From Acetobacteraceae bacterium (GTDB lineage Bacteria; Pseudomonadota; Alphaproteobacteria; Zavarziniales; Zavarziniaceae): a DNA stretch of 28,653 nucleotides. The first letter of the stretch is position 1. Each line of letters starts with the position of its first letter. The stretch covers positions 1-28,653 of the forward strand of contig CANCOY010000045.1 in the NCBI GenBank assembly GCA_947379865.1, given 5' to 3'. The notes under the pieces are model-generated. The model worked only from the letters and a program-made list of their open reading frames with translations. It searched no databases and was not told the origin of the DNA. Both the position numbers and the translations under genes were made by a program. Positions 1-7,188 of the stretch are shown here, piece after piece.

Positions 1-162
1 AGGACGTTGTCCGAAGCCATAGATAGACCATGGCCGCCTGTTTTCGGGCGCAACATCCCCCACCCCTAAGCCCCCAATGGAATTATGGCTGAAATACACT
101 TCAGTCGCGTATATCATGGCGTACCCGCGCAAACAGGCCGGGATGGCTGGGATTAGACGGCA

Positions 163-1362
163 ATGATTCAGGGCAAGCGCATACTCCTGATCGTCGGGGG
201 CGGGATTGCCGCCTACAAGGCGTTGGAGCTGATCCGCCTTGTGCGGGGGGCAGGGGCGTCTGTGCGCTGCATCCAGACCCAGGCAGCCGAGGCGTTTGTT
301 ACGCCCCTGTCGCTGTCCAGCCTCTCGGGCGACAAGGTCTATCGCGCCCTGTTCGACCTCACGGACGAGGCGGAGATGGGCCATATCCAGCTCTCCCGCG
401 CCGCCGACCTGGTGGTGGTGGCGCCCGCCACGGCGGATCTGATGGCGCGCATGGTGGCGGGCCTTGCCAATGATCTGGCCACCACGGCCCTGCTTGCCAC
501 CGACAAGCCGGTGCTGCTGGCGCCTGCCATGAATGTGCGCATGTGGCAGCACCCCGCCACCTGCCGGAATGTGGCCCGGCTGGTGGAGGATGGGGTGCAT
601 CTGGTGGGTCCCAATGCGGGCGAGATGGCCTGTGGTGAATTCGGCCCCGGCCGCATGGCGGAACCGGCGGAGATCCTGGCCGCCATCACCCGCCTGCTGG
701 CCCCCGCCAGCCAGCCGCTGCGGGGCAGGCGGGCCCTTGTCACCAGCGGCCCCACGTGGGAGCCGATTGATCCCGTCCGCTTCATCGCCAACCGGTCTTC
801 CGGCAAGCAGGGCCATGCCATTGCGGCTGCTCTCGCCGCCCTTGGTGCCGAAACCGTGCTGGTCTCTGGCCCTGTGGCCGAGCCTGATCCGGCGGGCGTG
901 CTTGTGGTGCGGGTGGAGACGGCGCGCCAGATGCTGGCTGCCTGCGAGGCCGCCTTGCCCGCTGATATTGCCGTCTGCGCCGCCGCCGTTGCCGACTGGC
1001 GGGTTGAGGGTGAGGCGGGGCAGAAAATGAAAAAGACCGGCAGCGGCCCGCCGGGCCTCTCCCTGGTGGAAAACCCGGACATTCTCGCCACCCTCTCGCG
1101 CCATGCTGAAAACCGGCCGCGTCTGGTGGTGGGCTTTGCCGCCGAGACCGAGCATGTCATTGCCCATGCCACCGCCAAGCGCCTGAAAAAGGGCTGCGAC
1201 TGGATCGTGGCCAATGATGTTTCCCCCGGCACGGGCGTCTTTGGTGGCGGCGACAATACGGTTCACCTCATCGGGGGCGCGGCGGCGGAAAGCTGGCCCT
1301 CCCTTTCCAAGACAGAGGTCGCGGCCCGCCTCGCGGCCCGCATAGCCGAGGCTTTCATCTGA
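163..1362 (+). CDS. coaBC: Bifunctional phosphopantothenoylcysteine decarboxylase / phosphopantothenate-cysteine ligase
   Basis: Cytosolic two-domain enzyme of coenzyme A synthesis. The CoaB half joins cysteine to 4'-phosphopantothenate and the FMN-dependent CoaC half decarboxylates the product to 4'-phosphopantetheine. Seen in the 399-residue product: the flavin-binding start GGGIAAYK (12-19), the catalytic His of GHIQLSR (His74), the substrate motif PAMNVRMW (121-128) and the reductive Cys157 in MACGEFGPGRM. The ligase half starts near 190 with VTSGPTWEPID and NRSSGKQG, followed by AAAVADWR and KMKK. Length is normal for the fused enzyme. The start gives the expected short N-terminus before the first strand. 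Its TGA overlaps the ATG of the next gene (TGATG), so the two are probably translated together. Because the ligase uses cysteine, the cysteine-related genes downstream make metabolic sense. Confidence 0.97.
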   Translation: MIQGKRILLIVGGGIAAYKALELIRLVRGAGASVRCIQTQAAEAFVTPLSLSSLSGDKVYRALFDLTDEAEMGHIQLSRAADLVVVAPATADLMARMVAGLANDLATTALLATDKPVLLAPAMNVRMWQHPATCRNVARLVEDGVHLVGPNAGEMACGEFGPGRMAEPAEILAAITRLLAPASQPLRGRRALVTSGPTWEPIDPVRFIANRSSGKQGHAIAAALAALGAETVLVSGPVAEPDPAGVLVVRVETARQMLAACEAALPADIAVCAAAVADWRVEGEAGQKMKKTGSGPPGLSLVENPDILATLSRHAENRPRLVVGFAAETEHVIAHATAKRLKKGCDWIVANDVSPGTGVFGGGDNTVHLIGGAAAESWPSLSKTEVAARLAARIAEAFI

Positions 1363-1838
1363 TGTTGCGCCTGTCCCGCAAGATGCTGTTCGCTCTCGAA
1401 GCCGTGGTCGACATCGCCTTCAACGCCCGGCCCGAGCCCGTGCAATCCAAGGAAATCACCAAGCGCCAGGGCATTCCCCAGCGCTATCTGGAACAGGTGA
1501 TGCAGCAGCTGGTGCATGCCGGCATCCTCAAGGGCGTGCGCGGCCCCAAGGGCGGCTATCGTCTGGCCCGCGAGCGGCGGCGCATTTCGGTGGGCGAGAT
1601 CGTGCGGGTGGTGGGTGCCCTTGAAGGTGCCGAGGATGCCGACAACCTGCTGGACGTGGTGCTGGCCGAAGGTGGGCAATCGGAGCTTGGCCAGAAGGTG
1701 GTGCACCCCCTGTGGCGGGAACTGCGCGACGAGATGATGGCCCGTCTTGATACGATCACCATCGAGGACCTCTGCCGCCGCGCCACCGCCATCGGCCTGA
1801 TGAGCGAAGGGCGCGAGCGCATGGACTTCACCATCTAG
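1362..1838 (+). CDS. Rrf2 family transcriptional regulator (CymR-like, no Fe-S cysteines)
   Basis: DNA-binding repressor-type protein of 158 residues. The winged helix covers about 1-75 and ends in the family hallmark GPKGGYRLAR (61-70). A long dimerisation helix and a short tail follow. IscR, NsrR and RirA carry three cysteines for an Fe-S cluster near residues 90-110. This protein has none there, and its only cysteine is Cys138. That places it with cluster-free members such as CymR, which in Firmicutes controls cysteine supply and works together with CysK. Here cysK follows after 57 bases, and an imperfect inverted repeat (GGATCC then GGGTCC) lies in the gap at about 1848-1865. Control of cysK by this protein is inferred from position and family, not shown. 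Confidence 0.9.
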   Translation: MLRLSRKMLFALEAVVDIAFNARPEPVQSKEITKRQGIPQRYLEQVMQQLVHAGILKGVRGPKGGYRLARERRRISVGEIVRVVGALEGAEDADNLLDVVLAEGGQSELGQKVVHPLWRELRDEMMARLDTITIEDLCRRATAIGLMSEGRERMDFTI

Positions 1839-1895
1839 GCAACGCAGGATCCATAAAAGGGTCCCGGTCATGACACTGTGGAGGAGGAAATCCCA

Positions 1896-2876
1896 ATGAA
1901 CACGCCGTCCGCCAAGAAGCCCGCCCGCGCCACCCATGGCCGTGGCCGCGTCTATGACAGCATCCTTGATACCATCGGCGACACGCCTTTGGTGCGCCTG
2001 CACCGCATGGCCGAACAGGCCGGTGCCAAGGCCGATGTGCTGGCCAAGCTGGAGTTCTTCAACCCGCTGTCCAGCGTGAAGGACCGTATTGGCGTTGCCA
2101 TGATCGAGGCGCTGGAGGCCGAGGGCCGCCTTGGCCCCGATACCGTGCTGATCGAGCCAACGTCCGGCAACACCGGCATTGCGCTGGCCTTCGTGGCGGC
2201 GGCCAAGGGTGTGAAGCTGATCCTGGTCATGCCCGAGAGCATGTCCATCGAGCGGCGCAAGATGCTGAGCCTCTTGGGCGCCCAGCTGGAGCTGACGCCG
2301 GCGTCCGGCGGCATGAAGGCCGCCATTGCCCGGGCCGAGGAACTGAACCGCGAAATCCCCGGCTCCATCATTCCCCAGCAGTTCCAGAACCCCGCCAATC
2401 CCGAGATCCACCGCCACACCACGGCCGAGGAAATCTGGAACGACACCGCCGGCAAGGTGGACGTGATCATCTCTGGCGTGGGCACGGGCGGTACCATCAC
2501 CGGCATCGGCTCGGTGCTGAAGGCGCGCAAGCCCGGCCTCAAGGTGATCGCGGTGGAGCCGGAGGACAGCCCCATTCTCTCTGGCGGCACGCCTGGCCCG
2601 CACAAGATCCAGGGCATTGGCGCCGGCTTTATTCCGGGCATTCTCGACACCAGCCTGATCGACGAGGTGGTGACCATCGGCAACGAGACCGCTTTCGAGA
2701 CGGCGCGCAAGGCTGCCCGCATCGAGGGCATTCCCTGCGGCATTTCCTCAGGTGCTGCCATTGCGGCGGCCCTTGAGGTGGCGGCCCGGCCCGACATGGC
2801 GGGCAAGACCGTGGTGGTGATCATCCCCTCCTTTGCCGAGCGTTATCTCTCCACCGCGCTGTTTGACGGCCTGTGA
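1896..2876 (+). CDS. cysK: Cysteine synthase A (O-acetylserine sulfhydrylase)
   Basis: PLP enzyme that makes L-cysteine from O-acetylserine and sulfide. The PLP lysine lies in SSVKDR (Lys62), the substrate loop is TSGNTG (89-94), and the phosphate-binding glycine loop is GVGTGGTITG. The C-terminus PSFAERYLSTALFDG is typical of CysK rather than cystathionine beta-synthase. The ATG at 1896 was chosen because a strong AGGAGG lies 8 bases upstream. A GTG at 1878 in the same frame would put that site inside the gene. The product is 326 residues, with an extra basic N-terminal tail of about 18 residues before the conserved core (YDSILDTIGDTPLVRL). The gene ends over the start region of the MoeB-like gene, so the two are probably co-transcribed. 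Confidence 0.96.
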   Translation: MNTPSAKKPARATHGRGRVYDSILDTIGDTPLVRLHRMAEQAGAKADVLAKLEFFNPLSSVKDRIGVAMIEALEAEGRLGPDTVLIEPTSGNTGIALAFVAAAKGVKLILVMPESMSIERRKMLSLLGAQLELTPASGGMKAAIARAEELNREIPGSIIPQQFQNPANPEIHRHTTAEEIWNDTAGKVDVIISGVGTGGTITGIGSVLKARKPGLKVIAVEPEDSPILSGGTPGPHKIQGIGAGFIPGILDTSLIDEVVTIGNETAFETARKAARIEGIPCGISSGAAIAAALEVAARPDMAGKTVVVIIPSFAERYLSTALFDGL

Positions 2877-2890
2877 GCCTGCGGCCAGCC

Positions 2891-3679
2891 ATGGGCCAGC
2901 CCCTCAGCGATGATCAGGTGGAACGCTATGCACGCCACCTGATCCTGCGCGAGATCGGCGGCGCCGGGCAGCAGGCCCTGCTGGCGGCCCGCGTGCTGGT
3001 GGTCGGTGCCGGTGGCCTGGGCGCGCCGCTGGTTACCTATCTGGCGGCAGCCGGGGTGGGTACCATCGGCCTGGTGGACGACGACCGGGTGTCGCTGTCG
3101 AACCTGCAGCGCCAGATCATCCACCGCACCGCCGATGTGGGCCGCCTGAAGGTGGACAGTGCCGCCGACATGGTGGCAGCCCTCAACCCCGATGTGCAGG
3201 TGGTGCGCCATGCCGTGCGGCTGGATGCCAGCAATGCACTCGACCTGGTGGGTGCCTATGACGTGATTGCCGATGGCTCGGACAATTTCGCCACGCGTTT
3301 CTTGTTGAACGATGCCTGTTACTTTGCCCAGCGCCCTCTGGTTTCGGCGGCGATTGGTGAGTTCGAGGGGCAATTGGCCACCTGGAAGGCCCACAGCGGC
3401 ACCTGCCCCTGCTATCGCTGCCTGTTCCCCGCCCCGCCGCCCGCCGGCACCGTGCCCAATTGCACCGAGGCCGGCGTGCTCGGCGCCTTGGCCGGCGTCA
3501 TGGGATCCATGCAGGCGGTGGAAGTGGTGAAGGAGATCCTGGGCCTTGGCACCGGCCTCGCCGGCCGCCTCATGATCTACGACGCCCTCGACGCCCGCAC
3601 CCGCACCCTGAAAATCCCCCGCGACCCCGCCTGCGCCCTGTGCGGTGAGGCGCCGACGATTACATCGCTCGGGGGGTGA
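2891..3679 (+). CDS. moeB: MoeB/ThiF/HesA family adenylyltransferase (E1-like)
   Basis: ATP-dependent enzyme that adenylates the C-terminal glycine of a ubiquitin-like sulfur carrier such as MoaD or ThiS, readying it for thiocarboxylation. The product is 262 residues. Seen: the nucleotide loop GAGGLG (39-44), the E1 motif SNLQRQIIH (70-78), DGSDNFATR (128-136), a zinc pair CYRC (174-177) with partners in DPACALCG near the end, and the conserved cysteine of NCTEAGVLG (Cys191). There is no C-terminal rhodanese domain, so it resembles MoeB/ThiF rather than MoeZ. The ATG at 2891 gives the usual family N-terminus. A GTG at 2873 that overlaps the cysK stop as GTGA is also possible. No carrier protein gene is adjacent, so the partner (MoaD, ThiS or another) cannot be named from here. 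Confidence 0.9.
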   Translation: MGQPLSDDQVERYARHLILREIGGAGQQALLAARVLVVGAGGLGAPLVTYLAAAGVGTIGLVDDDRVSLSNLQRQIIHRTADVGRLKVDSAADMVAALNPDVQVVRHAVRLDASNALDLVGAYDVIADGSDNFATRFLLNDACYFAQRPLVSAAIGEFEGQLATWKAHSGTCPCYRCLFPAPPPAGTVPNCTEAGVLGALAGVMGSMQAVEVVKEILGLGTGLAGRLMIYDALDARTRTLKIPRDPACALCGEAPTITSLGG

Positions 3680-3760
3680 GGGGGGCTCTTCTTTTTGCTT
3701 GAAAGGGGGCGGCTTTCATAGCTCAAATCACGTATCCGTGTGTGCTACGTGGGTGCCGAC

Positions 3761-4381
3761 ATGGGCAGGATCCAGTCCTTCATGCTTGGCGCCTTTAGCG
3801 CGGAGAACGCAGGCCGCCTCACCGGCCTGTCGGCGGCACGGCTCAGGCGCTGGCGCCAAGAGGGACTGGTCTACCCGGAATACAGTCTGGTTGACGCAGC
3901 GGGAAGGCCAACCCGTCACATCTATTCCTTCAGGGATCTGCTGAAGCTGCGCGTGCTCAGCCGCCTGCGGACGGTACATGGCGTGCCCATGCCCGAGCTT
4001 TGCCGCGTGGCGCACGAACTGGCCGGTCTCAGCGACGAGGACTGGAAAACCCGAAACCTGTGGGTCGGTCGGGGGACGGTTGGTCTGGACGGGCCTGAGG
4101 GTGGTGAGGTGGCGATGATCGCCCTTGAGGCGGTGATGCGCGCGGTGCGCCAGGATATTGAAAGCATGAACCGCCGTGACGCCAGTCAGATTGGCGTCAT
4201 CATCAAGAAGAGCCTGATTCAGTCGGGGCGACCGGTGTTTTCCGGCACGCGCATCCCGGTGGCGGGCATACTGGGATACATCACTGCCGGTTACGCAGAT
4301 GATGAAATCCTGTCGGGTTTCCCCGACCTTGTGGCGGCGGATCTTGATGCAGCACGCGCATGGGGCACGGCAGCAGACTGA
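3761..4381 (+). CDS. MerR-like HTH / DUF433 protein (VapB45-type antitoxin, orphan)
   Basis: Product of 206 residues with two parts. Residues about 10-65 form a MerR-like helix-turn-helix (SAENAGRLTGLSAARLRRW, then a Y-SFRDLLKLRVL wing region). Residues about 152-200 form a DUF433 domain (SGRPVFSGTRIPVAGIL, then the D-E-I-LSGFPDL helix pair). This arrangement is that of VapB45-type antitoxins, which pair with PIN-like VapC45 toxins. No PIN-like gene lies on either side: the plus strand ends in a hairpin and the next gene, on the minus strand, is DUF3501. It is therefore an orphan antitoxin or a stand-alone regulator. The ATG at 3761 was preferred over a GTG at 3740; neither has a strong ribosome-binding site. 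A VapC45-type toxin occurs about 24 kb away at the right edge, but it has its own DUF433 partner. Confidence 0.8.
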   Translation: MGRIQSFMLGAFSAENAGRLTGLSAARLRRWRQEGLVYPEYSLVDAAGRPTRHIYSFRDLLKLRVLSRLRTVHGVPMPELCRVAHELAGLSDEDWKTRNLWVGRGTVGLDGPEGGEVAMIALEAVMRAVRQDIESMNRRDASQIGVIIKKSLIQSGRPVFSGTRIPVAGILGYITAGYADDEILSGFPDLVAADLDAARAWGTAAD

Positions 4382-4410
4382 GGCGCACTGCCCCGATGTT
4401 TTTCCGTCAC

Positions 4411-4445
4411 CTACAGGCGGCCATGCATCGCATGACCGCCCGTAG
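4411..4445. terminator. Long hairpin between convergent genes
   Basis: Inverted repeat with nested arms CTAC, GGCGG and CATGC, a 3-base loop, then GCATG, CCGCC and GTAG. It has 14 base pairs with two single mismatches. It sits exactly between the stops of the DUF433 gene (plus) and the DUF3501 gene (minus), where a bidirectional terminator is expected. There is no T-run on either side, so it may act as an RNA 3'-end stabiliser or a factor-dependent terminator rather than an intrinsic one. Confidence 0.5.
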
Positions 4446-4465
4446 AGAGTGACCTCAGCCAACCC

Positions 4466-5065
4466 TTATGCGAAGTCGCGGCTCAGGGCCTGGCGGACGT
4501 CGGGGTGGAGAATGGTCATGTGGGCGTAGTCGGGGTGGGAGAAGCCCAGTACCACGGGCACGGCGGGGTCGCTGAAGTGGGCCACGTCGGCATCGGTGAA
4601 GGGGAAGTGCACGAAGTGGACGGACGAGGTCTTGCCGTCGCGGGTGCGCTCCACCTCGGTCTCCGAGACGGCGTGGATTTCGCGGTCGCCAACCTTGAGG
4701 GTGAGGGTGTCCTCGATGCCGCCGAGCTGGCCCAGCACGCGGGCGCGGCGCACGGGATCATCGATCTCGAACATCACGGTGGCCACCAGTTCGCGGCCCT
4801 GGGGGATCAGCGGGTTATAGGCGTGCAGTTCTTCGCCGATCTGCTCCTCGCCGCCCTTTTCGATGAACAGCATTTCGTGGATCTGCATCCACATGGTCTC
4901 GTAGTTCTCGAAATAGAACATGGCATAGGGGCCAACGGCGACGCGGCGGTGCTTCTTCAGGGCCACCACCTGGGCGCGGCGGTCCTTGCGGATTTCGCCA
5001 TAGGCGTCGCGGCTCAGCACGTCGGCGCGGGTGATGGTCCGCTTCTGGGCATCGGCGAGGGACAT
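4466..5065 (-). CDS. DUF3501 family protein
   Basis: Product of 199 residues matching the uncharacterised DUF3501 family (ITRADVLSRDAYGEIRKDRR, then RRVAVGPYAMFYFENYETM and a conserved C-terminal HPDYAHMTILHPDVRQAL). No catalytic motif is recognisable, and there is no signal peptide or membrane segment. The ATG at 5065 was chosen because GGAGA lies at a good distance and the sequence upstream is not protein-like. It is the last gene of a three-gene minus-strand operon, 35 bases after the Fe-S oxidoreductase. The same trio with rubrerythrin recurs in proteobacterial genomes, which suggests a shared redox task, but the function of DUF3501 itself is unknown. Confidence 0.88.
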   Translation of the reverse strand: MSLADAQKRTITRADVLSRDAYGEIRKDRRAQVVALKKHRRVAVGPYAMFYFENYETMWMQIHEMLFIEKGGEEQIGEELHAYNPLIPQGRELVATVMFEIDDPVRRARVLGQLGGIEDTLTLKVGDREIHAVSETEVERTRDGKTSSVHFVHFPFTDADVAHFSDPAVPVVLGFSHPDYAHMTILHPDVRQALSRDFA

Positions 5066-5100
5066 GGGGGATCTCCGTTCGAAGGTTTGCAGGATGCGGA

Positions 5101-6435
5101 TCAGACGAGGCCGTAGGCGGCGGCCAGGATCTGGATGGGGTGATGGGTCTGGCCCGGCGGCGTGGCGCCCAGCTCTTCCATGCCCTCGCGGATGTGCTTG
5201 GCCGCCAGCGGGCATTCGGACGCCAGATAGGCCTTGGCGTTCTTCACCGCCTGGCGGGCCACGGGCTTGCCCACCTTCAGGGCCGTATCGTGGTTTTCCT
5301 TCAGCACGCCCCAGGAACCGCCATGGCCCGAGCAGCGCTCGATCACGGCAACTTCAGTGCCCGGAATAAGCTTCAGCATCTCGGCCGCCTTCGGCCCCAT
5401 GTTCTGGGCGCGGGCATGGCAGGCAATGTGTACGGTTACACCACCTTCCAGTGGCTGCAGGCCGGCAACCAGGCCCTCCTTCTTGGCGATGTCGACGACA
5501 TATTCGTCGATCTCGAAGGCGGCCTTGGCCAGGCGCTGCACATTGGCATCGTCGGGCAGGATCAGTGGCCATTCCTGCTTCACCATCAGGGCGCAGGAGG
5601 CGATGGGGATGACAATATCAAAGCCCTGATCGATCCACTTCACCAGTTCGGTGGAGACCTTGCGGGCGTTCTCGGCCACGGCGGCGATATTGCCCTGCTC
5701 CAGCTGGGGCATGCCACAGCAGGCGGGATAGACGACGTCCGTCTCAACACCATTGTGGGCCAGCACGGCGCGGGCGGCCATGCCGATATCGGGGTCGTTA
5801 TAGTTCACAAAGCAGGTGGCATAGATCGCCGCCTTGCGGCCAAAGGCGGGCGCCGCGCGGTTTACCTCCAGCGGGGTGCCGCGCGCCTTCAGGCTGAAGG
5901 TGCGGGTGTGGAACTTGGGCAGTGACGCGCGCGCGTCGATGCCGGCCACGGCCTCAAGGATGGGGCGGGTCAGGCCGTTGTCCTTGTCGCTGGCCCAGTT
6001 GGCAAGCGGCGAGACAAGGGCGCCCAGCTTGCCATTGCGGTCGGTGCGCGAAAGCTGGGTCTGCACGAAATTGCTCTCGCCCGCCGCCCGCTCGGCCGCG
6101 CGGTAGCGCAGCATCAGATGCGGGAAGTCGAGGTCGAATTCGTGGGGCGGCACATAGGGGCACTTCGTGAGGAAGCACATGTCGCACAGGGTGCAGGCGT
6201 CCACCACGGGCTTGAAATCGGCGGAGTTCACGCTGTCGAGCTCGCCCGTGCTGGCCTCGTCGATCAGGTCGAACAGGCGCGGGAAGCTGTCGCACAGGTT
6301 GAAGCAGCGGCGGCAACCATGGCAGATGTCGAAGACGCGGCGTAGTTCCTCGTCGATCTTTGCCATGTCGGTGAAGGCGGGATCGTTCCACGCGATGGGG
6401 TGCCTGATGGGCGCCTCGGTGCTGCCTTCCTTCAT
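5101..6435 (-). CDS. GlpC/HdrD-like Fe-S oxidoreductase (two [4Fe-4S] plus CCG domains)
   Basis: Soluble electron-transfer protein of 444 residues. Two [4Fe-4S] ferredoxin motifs are visible: C38-x2-C41-x2-C44-x3-C48 and C81-x2-C84-x2-C87-x4-C92. Two cysteine-rich (CCG-type) repeats follow, one with PACCGMPQ, the other with the divergent CSGHGG. These are the domains found in GlpC and in heterodisulfide reductase subunits. There is no flavin domain and no membrane segment, so it needs a separate donor. Placed between rubrerythrin and DUF3501, it is a good candidate to feed electrons to rubrerythrin, which here lacks its own rubredoxin domain; this is inference. The start at 6435 has a weak ribosome-binding site. 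An internal Met24 is an alternative but would shorten the usual N-terminus. Confidence 0.92.
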   Translation of the reverse strand: MKEGSTEAPIRHPIAWNDPAFTDMAKIDEELRRVFDICHGCRRCFNLCDSFPRLFDLIDEASTGELDSVNSADFKPVVDACTLCDMCFLTKCPYVPPHEFDLDFPHLMLRYRAAERAAGESNFVQTQLSRTDRNGKLGALVSPLANWASDKDNGLTRPILEAVAGIDARASLPKFHTRTFSLKARGTPLEVNRAAPAFGRKAAIYATCFVNYNDPDIGMAARAVLAHNGVETDVVYPACCGMPQLEQGNIAAVAENARKVSTELVKWIDQGFDIVIPIASCALMVKQEWPLILPDDANVQRLAKAAFEIDEYVVDIAKKEGLVAGLQPLEGGVTVHIACHARAQNMGPKAAEMLKLIPGTEVAVIERCSGHGGSWGVLKENHDTALKVGKPVARQAVKNAKAYLASECPLAAKHIREGMEELGATPPGQTHHPIQILAAAYGLV

Positions 6436-6491
6436 CTCTGGTCCGCCTTGTGCTGCTGGTACTGATTATTCGGGTACTGAAAGGCTGGATT

Positions 6492-6517
6492 GGCTGGCGA
6501 CCCGAAGGTCGCCAGCC
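6492..6517 (-). terminator. Perfect 11-bp hairpin, CGAA loop (intra-operon)
   Basis: Arms GGCTGGCGACC and GGTCGCCAGCC pair perfectly around a 4-base loop. It is the second of two hairpins met by transcripts leaving the rubrerythrin gene. There is no T-run after it, so partial termination or protection of the upstream mRNA end is more likely than complete termination. Confidence 0.6.
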
Positions 6518-6519
6518 GT

Positions 6520-6539
6520 GGGGCTCAGGTGCGAGCCCC
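6520..6539 (-). terminator. Perfect 7-bp hairpin just after rubrerythrin
   Basis: Arms GGGGCTC and GAGCCCC with a 6-base loop lie 6 bases beyond the rubrerythrin stop codon. With the next hairpin it forms a tandem structure in the 110-base gap before the Fe-S gene, a usual position for elements that keep the first cistron more abundant than the rest. Confidence 0.55.
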
Positions 6540-6545
6540 GGGCAA

Positions 6546-6965
6546 TCAAGCCATGGTGTCGAGGGCCTTCTGGAAACGACCAGCGTGGCTCTTCTCGGCC
6601 TTCGCCAGGGTCTCGAACCAGTCGGCGATCTCGTCGAAGCCTTCTTCGCGGGCCGTGCGGGCCATGCCCGGGTACATGTCGGTGTACTCGTGCGTCTCGC
6701 CGGCGATGGAGGCCTTGAGGTTCAGCTCGGTGTTGCCGATGGGCTCGCCGGTTGCCGGGTCGCCAACTTCCTCGAGGAACTCGAGGTGGCCATGGGCGTG
6801 GCCCGTCTCGCCTTCGGCGGTCGAACGGAACACGGCGGCCACGTCGTTGTAGCCCTCAACGTCGGCCTTCTGTGCGAAATACAGGTAACGGCGGTTGGCC
6901 TGGCTTTCACCAGCGAACGCGTCCTTCAGATTCTGAACGGTCTTCGACCCTGCGAGCGACGTCAT
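6546..6965 (-). CDS. Rubrerythrin without rubredoxin domain
   Basis: Ferritin-fold diiron protein of 139 residues, probably an NAD(P)H- or Fe-S-dependent peroxidase that removes hydrogen peroxide. All diiron ligands are in place: Glu20 (AFAGES), Glu53 and His56 (EGETGHAHG), Glu90 and Glu93 (AGETHEY), Glu124 and His127 (KAEKSHAGRF). These match the spacing of classical rubrerythrin. The C-terminal rubredoxin domain (two CxxC pairs) is absent, so electrons must come from another protein. The Fe-S oxidoreductase downstream is the obvious candidate. GGAGG 6 bases before the ATG is strong. A 6-bp inverted repeat (TGCCCC/GGGGCA, 6982-6996) lies just upstream of that site. Confidence 0.95.
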   Translation of the reverse strand: MTSLAGSKTVQNLKDAFAGESQANRRYLYFAQKADVEGYNDVAAVFRSTAEGETGHAHGHLEFLEEVGDPATGEPIGNTELNLKASIAGETHEYTDMYPGMARTAREEGFDEIADWFETLAKAEKSHAGRFQKALDTMA

Positions 6966-6981
6966 GCGATCCTCCTTGCCA

Positions 6982-6996
6982 TGCCCCGGCGGGGCA
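6982..6996 (-). promoter_or_regulatory. Inverted repeat in rubrerythrin leader
   Basis: TGCCCC and GGGGCA separated by 3 bases, a few bases upstream of the rubrerythrin ribosome-binding site. It could form a small RNA hairpin that affects translation, or be an operator. The rest of the 223-base leader (6966-7188) contains an AT-rich stretch at 7128-7150 with a second inverted repeat (TCAAT/ATTGA), the likely promoter area. No clean -35/-10 pair was found. Confidence 0.3.
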
Positions 6997-7188
6997 CGAT
7001 CTCAACGATGGGGGCAACGCGGCGCAGGCTGGCCTGCTGCCAGTGCGTCGGGTCGCCGAACGGGCCGGACACAGCCATTCGGCGCGTCCGGACCCATGGG
7101 AGAGATATGCCCCCGCCCTCGCCAGAGTCAATATTGGAATTGATATAAACTTAGCCGCAACCCGCTATGTCGTCGGCCCGATGCGGGT

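Noticed and set aside
1..20. Possible divergent gene start (minus-strand ATG at 20, MASDNV)
   Set aside because: Only six codons lie in the window, too few to judge; the region 1-162 otherwise shows only a weak CTGAA/TTCAG inverted repeat upstream of coaBC.
1263..2603. 446-codon minus-strand frame opposite the Rrf2 gene and cysK
   Set aside because: Shadow of conserved plus-strand genes; no recognisable fold.
7128..7143. TCAAT/ATTGA inverted repeat as a Fur, Irr or RirA box for rubrerythrin
   Set aside because: It fits none of the known alphaproteobacterial iron-box consensus patterns well enough; five-base arms are weak evidence.
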